Positions 14,099 through 16,827 of a stretch of DNA of 16,827 nucleotides are shown piece by piece. A program made the translations under genes and the position numbers. Origin of the DNA: an uncultured Ruminococcus sp. (lineage in GTDB: Bacteria > Bacillota > Clostridia > Oscillospirales > Acutalibacteraceae); the NCBI GenBank assembly GCA_902797065.1, contig CADBRK010000225.1, positions 1 through 16,827 of the forward strand, read 5' to 3'. The notes beneath the pieces were generated by a model. It had not been told where the DNA came from. It worked only from the letters and a program-made list of their open reading frames with translations, and ran no database searches. How positions within the stretch are numbered: position 1 is the stretch's first letter; the number at the start of each line of letters is the position of its first letter.

Positions 14099-15696
14099 TA
14101 CGTATAAACGATATTCGCATGCCTCTTGATTACGGAGAAGATATGCTGAGAACTGCGGCGGCAAAACAGCTGTCCGTAGATAAAACAAAAATAAAGTCGC
14201 TTACCCTTGTGAAACGTAGCATCGACGCAAGGAAGAAGGACAGCGTATGCTTTAACGTGTCTGTTGAAGCAGAACTTGCCGTAAACGAGGATAATATACT
14301 CAGACGCTGCAGGAGTAACAAAATAATCAAAGCGGAGAAATATCATTACGAGCTGCCTAAATCGTCGAAGCTTGATCTGCGTCCCGTAGTTGTCGGAGCA
14401 GGACCCGCAGGTTTGTTTGCTGCGCTGATACTTGCGCAGGCAGGGCAGCAGCCGATACTTATCGAACGGGGCAGAAGCGTAGATCAAAGAACAAAAGATA
14501 CGGAGCTTTTTCACAGCACAGGTAAGCTGAATACGGAAAGCAACGTTCAGTTCGGCGAGGGCGGCGCAGGCACATTCTCGGACGGTAAGCTAAACACGGG
14601 TACAAAAGATGTGCGTTCACGCAAGGTGCTGGAGGAGTTTGTGCTGCACGGTGCGCCCGAGGATATTCTTGTAAACTCAAAGCCGCATATTGGTACGGAT
14701 AAGCTTAAAATTACCGTGAAAAAAATACGTGACGATATTATCAGACTGGGCGGCGAAGTCCGCTTTGAAACAAAGCTTACCGGCATAAAAGCAAAGAACG
14801 GTAAAGTGTGTTCGGTTGAGGTACGCTGCGGCGACATGACGGAAACGATCGACACCGACAATGTAATACTTGCCATAGGTCACAGCGCCAGAGATACATT
14901 TGATCTGCTGTACAACAGCGGATTTGTTATGCAGGCAAAGCCGTTCTCCGTAGGCGTGAGAATAGAACATCTGCAAAGGAATATAAACAAAGCGCAGTAC
15001 GGCAGATTCTTTGAAAACGAGAGACTCGGAGCAGCGGATTATAAGCTTAATGTACACCTGAAAAGCGGACGTGGAGTTTATACATTCTGCATGTGCCCGG
15101 GAGGAAGCGTTGTCGCTGCGGCAAGCGAAGAGAGTACCGTAGTAACAAACGGAATGAGCGAATACGCAAGAGATAAGACAAACGCAAACAGCGCAGTGCT
15201 TGTCGGCGTAAATCCCGATGATTTCGGCGGCAATTCGCCGCTTGCCGGTGTTGAGTTCCAGAGAAAGATCGAGCGTGCCGCATTTATTGCGGGCGGAGAA
15301 GATTACTGTGCGCCCGTACAGCGTGTAGGAGATCTTATCAAAGGCAGAGTATCGGAACGTATAGGTGAGGTTACTCCGAGCTATCGTCCGGGCTATCGTT
15401 TTGCAGATGTGTCGCAGTATCTTCCCAGGTTTGTTTGCGACAGTCTCAGAGAGGGTATTCCGTTGCTTGCCGGAAAGTTATCCGGATTCGCCGACGGTGA
15501 CGCAGTAGTGACGGGCGCGGAGACGCGTTCGAGCAGCCCCGTGAGGATAATCAGGAACGACAGCTTTGAATCTGTAAGCATGAGCGGCGTATATCCGTGC
15601 GGAGAGGGCGCAGGATATGCCGGAGGAATAGTATCCGCAGCGGTGGACGGCATTAAATGCGCCGAGGCGGTATTATCAAATAGTAATAAGGGGTGA
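14095..15696 (+). CDS. FAD-dependent protein (NAD(FAD)-utilising dehydrogenase family)
   Basis: This is a 533-residue protein. Residues 1 to about 90 form an N-terminal domain typical of this family, ahead of the flavin-binding loop VVVGAGPAGLFAA (98-110) with GAGPAG at 101-106. GEGGAGTFSDGKL (154-166) is the strongly conserved family motif, and a C-terminal segment with CGEGAGYAGGIVSAA closes the FAD site. The biochemical role is unknown. The start at 14095 overlaps the previous stop as ATGA and has GAGGAGGGG just upstream; the open frame to 14065 lies within the upstream gene. Two distinct flavoproteins made by coupled translation suggest a shared pathway or redox partnership, which is inference. 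Confidence 0.9.
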   Translation: MIRINDIRMPLDYGEDMLRTAAAKQLSVDKTKIKSLTLVKRSIDARKKDSVCFNVSVEAELAVNEDNILRRCRSNKIIKAEKYHYELPKSSKLDLRPVVVGAGPAGLFAALILAQAGQQPILIERGRSVDQRTKDTELFHSTGKLNTESNVQFGEGGAGTFSDGKLNTGTKDVRSRKVLEEFVLHGAPEDILVNSKPHIGTDKLKITVKKIRDDIIRLGGEVRFETKLTGIKAKNGKVCSVEVRCGDMTETIDTDNVILAIGHSARDTFDLLYNSGFVMQAKPFSVGVRIEHLQRNINKAQYGRFFENERLGAADYKLNVHLKSGRGVYTFCMCPGGSVVAAASEESTVVTNGMSEYARDKTNANSAVLVGVNPDDFGGNSPLAGVEFQRKIERAAFIAGGEDYCAPVQRVGDLIKGRVSERIGEVTPSYRPGYRFADVSQYLPRFVCDSLREGIPLLAGKLSGFADGDAVVTGAETRSSSPVRIIRNDSFESVSMSGVYPCGEGAGYAGGIVSAAVDGIKCAEAVLSNSNKG

Positions 15697-15701
15697 ACAA
15701 A

Positions 15702-16739
15702 ATGACGCAGAAAGACGGACAGAGCAGTAAAAGAAAATTGTTTGCGGTGCTTGAGATCCTGAAGAAGTACAGCGACGAGGATCATGCGGTCACATCTTTT
15801 GATATAATCGAAAAACTTGCGGCGGAATATGATATTGCAGCGGAACGAAAGTCGATATACCGTGATGTTGATGTATTGCGTGAAATTGGATTTGATATAA
15901 TCAAAAAGGGCAGAGAAGGCGTATTCCTCGCTTCACGAAGATTTGAAGTAGCCGAGATCAGAATGCTCAATGACGCTGTTCTCGGGGCGTCGTTTATCAC
16001 GCCTTCAAAAACAAAGGTGCTTTCAAATAAGCTTGTTCAGGAGCTGAGCATTTATCAGGCAAAGCAGATAGAAACACAAATGTATTTTGACAAAAGAATA
16101 AAATTTGATAATGAACAGATACTTTATATAGTGGATCAGCTTCATACTGCTATTGCCGCAGGCAAGAAAGTTAAGTTTAAGTATCATCGCAAAAAGATCG
16201 TAAACAACAGGGTGAAAAGAAAATACACAAGAGATCACTGTATCAGCCCATATGCGCTCATCTGGAGCGACGATTATTATTATCTTGTCGGCAATTACGA
16301 CAAGTACGATAACCTCTCGCACTATAGAATCGATCGGATGGGCAATCTCGAGATCACCGACGAACCTTCCCGAAGCTTCGAGGAGGTCAGCAAATACAGG
16401 GGCAGTTTTGATGCGGGCGACTATGTTACTCGTACATTCAAAATGTACTCCGGCGAAGAAACGGAGATCGACCTGATCTGCAGTAATGATATTCTTGAAA
16501 AGATCATTGATAAATTCGGAGACGGTGCGCACTATATGAACTGCGAGAATGATACGTTCAGGGTGAGGACTACCGGATATATGAGCGAAGGCCTTGTCGA
16601 TTGGCTGATGATGTACTCTTCTCAATGCTATATAAAGGCGCCCGAGGAGCTGAGAGAACGTGTTATACGACGTGCGGCGGAAATAGTGGAAAAGCAGAGT
16701 TACCCGGGTGCGTTAGATTGTGCGCAAAATAAAAACTGA
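15702..16739 (+). CDS. WYL-domain transcriptional regulator
   Basis: This is a 345-residue regulator. The first 75 residues are a winged helix of the HTH_11/DeoR type, with SIYRDVDVLREIGF (51-64) as the recognition region. About 140-220 is a WYL-type ligand-sensing domain with YALIWSDDYYYLVGNY (184-199) and HYRIDRM (207-213). A C-terminal extension follows, as in other WYL regulators. WYL domains sense nucleotides, nucleic acids or other small ligands. The start at 15702 has AAGGGG (15688-15693) 8 bases upstream; the GTG at 15693 overlaps that site. It is the last gene of the operon, 5 bases after the second flavoprotein, and may control the operon or a distant target. Confidence 0.9.
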   Translation: MTQKDGQSSKRKLFAVLEILKKYSDEDHAVTSFDIIEKLAAEYDIAAERKSIYRDVDVLREIGFDIIKKGREGVFLASRRFEVAEIRMLNDAVLGASFITPSKTKVLSNKLVQELSIYQAKQIETQMYFDKRIKFDNEQILYIVDQLHTAIAAGKKVKFKYHRKKIVNNRVKRKYTRDHCISPYALIWSDDYYYLVGNYDKYDNLSHYRIDRMGNLEITDEPSRSFEEVSKYRGSFDAGDYVTRTFKMYSGEETEIDLICSNDILEKIIDKFGDGAHYMNCENDTFRVRTTGYMSEGLVDWLMMYSSQCYIKAPEELRERVIRRAAEIVEKQSYPGALDCAQNKN

Positions 16740-16757
16740 ATTTTTTCAAAAAAAGTG

Positions 16758-16786
16758 TTGACAAAACGCGAAAAGCGTGATAATAT
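16758..16786 (+). promoter_or_regulatory. Strong promoter at the right edge, target outside window
   Basis: A perfect TTGACA (16758-16763) is followed after 17 bases by TAATAT (16781-16786); an alternative -10, GATAAT at 16779-16784, has a 15-base spacer. An A/T-tract just upstream (16740-16757) looks like an UP element. The spacer holds ACGC-GAAAA-GCGT (16766-16778). After it I see no start codon with a ribosome binding site up to the window end. The architecture would suit a stable RNA operon, but nothing proves it. Confidence 0.55.
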
Positions 16787-16827
16787 AGATAAGCACTCTT
16801 AAAGAGAGCGCACGCACGACGACAAAA

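Overview
The window looks like chromosomal DNA of a low-to-moderate GC member of the Firmicutes, most likely a gut-type clostridium (Oscillospiraceae/Ruminococcaceae-like). The reasons are strong AGGAGG ribosome binding sites, clear sigma-A promoters with 17-bp spacers, a YtrA-type GntR/ABC operon, and short secreted or RING/zinc-ribbon membrane proteins. The family-level placement is inference. I see no phage, insertion sequence, CRISPR array, tRNA or rRNA gene. No gene-free stretch exceeds about 260 bases.

Layout. (1) 1-1055, minus: the 5' part of an ArsB/NhaD/SLC13-type ion permease that runs off the left edge. (2) 1240-3516, plus: two genes whose proteins begin with the same RING-like Cys/His module, one a zinc-ribbon membrane protein and one a DUF2628-like membrane protein. 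(3) 3605-7192, minus: a GntR regulator, ABC ATPase and large permease operon with overlapping genes and its own promoter and putative operator. (4) 7385-8260, minus: a glutathione-peroxidase-family gene followed by thioredoxin. Their promoter carries a perfect 7-1-7 palindrome over the -10 box, and a terminator follows. (5) 8370-9697, plus: a fluoride riboswitch (crcB RNA) with an expression-platform terminator in front of a CPA-type cation/proton antiporter. (6) 9763-12149, plus: a small membrane protein, a divergent asparaginase-like protein, and a secreted C39-like protease. (7) 12313-16739, plus: a four-gene operon of a small multidrug export-family membrane protein, two flavoproteins and a WYL-domain regulator. 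(8) A strong promoter at the right edge drives something outside the window.

How the genes work together. Peroxidase plus thioredoxin make a plausible self-contained thiol peroxidase system, because the peroxidase has the Cys pair typical of thioredoxin-dependent enzymes. The divergent antiporter is predicted to be switched on by fluoride. The aptamer's pseudoknot partner strand is also the 5' strand of the terminator, so the two folds exclude each other. The GntR/ABC operon is likely autoregulated and may respond to cell-envelope stress, by analogy with YtrA. The four-gene operon links two uncharacterised flavoproteins with a WYL regulator, but its substrate cannot be read from the sequence.

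The best-supported system is the fluoride-riboswitch-controlled antiporter. The features with least precedent known to me are the tandem RING-module membrane proteins, the Tyr/Asp-rich extracytoplasmic domain of the ABC permease, and the asparaginase-like protein with an altered active site.
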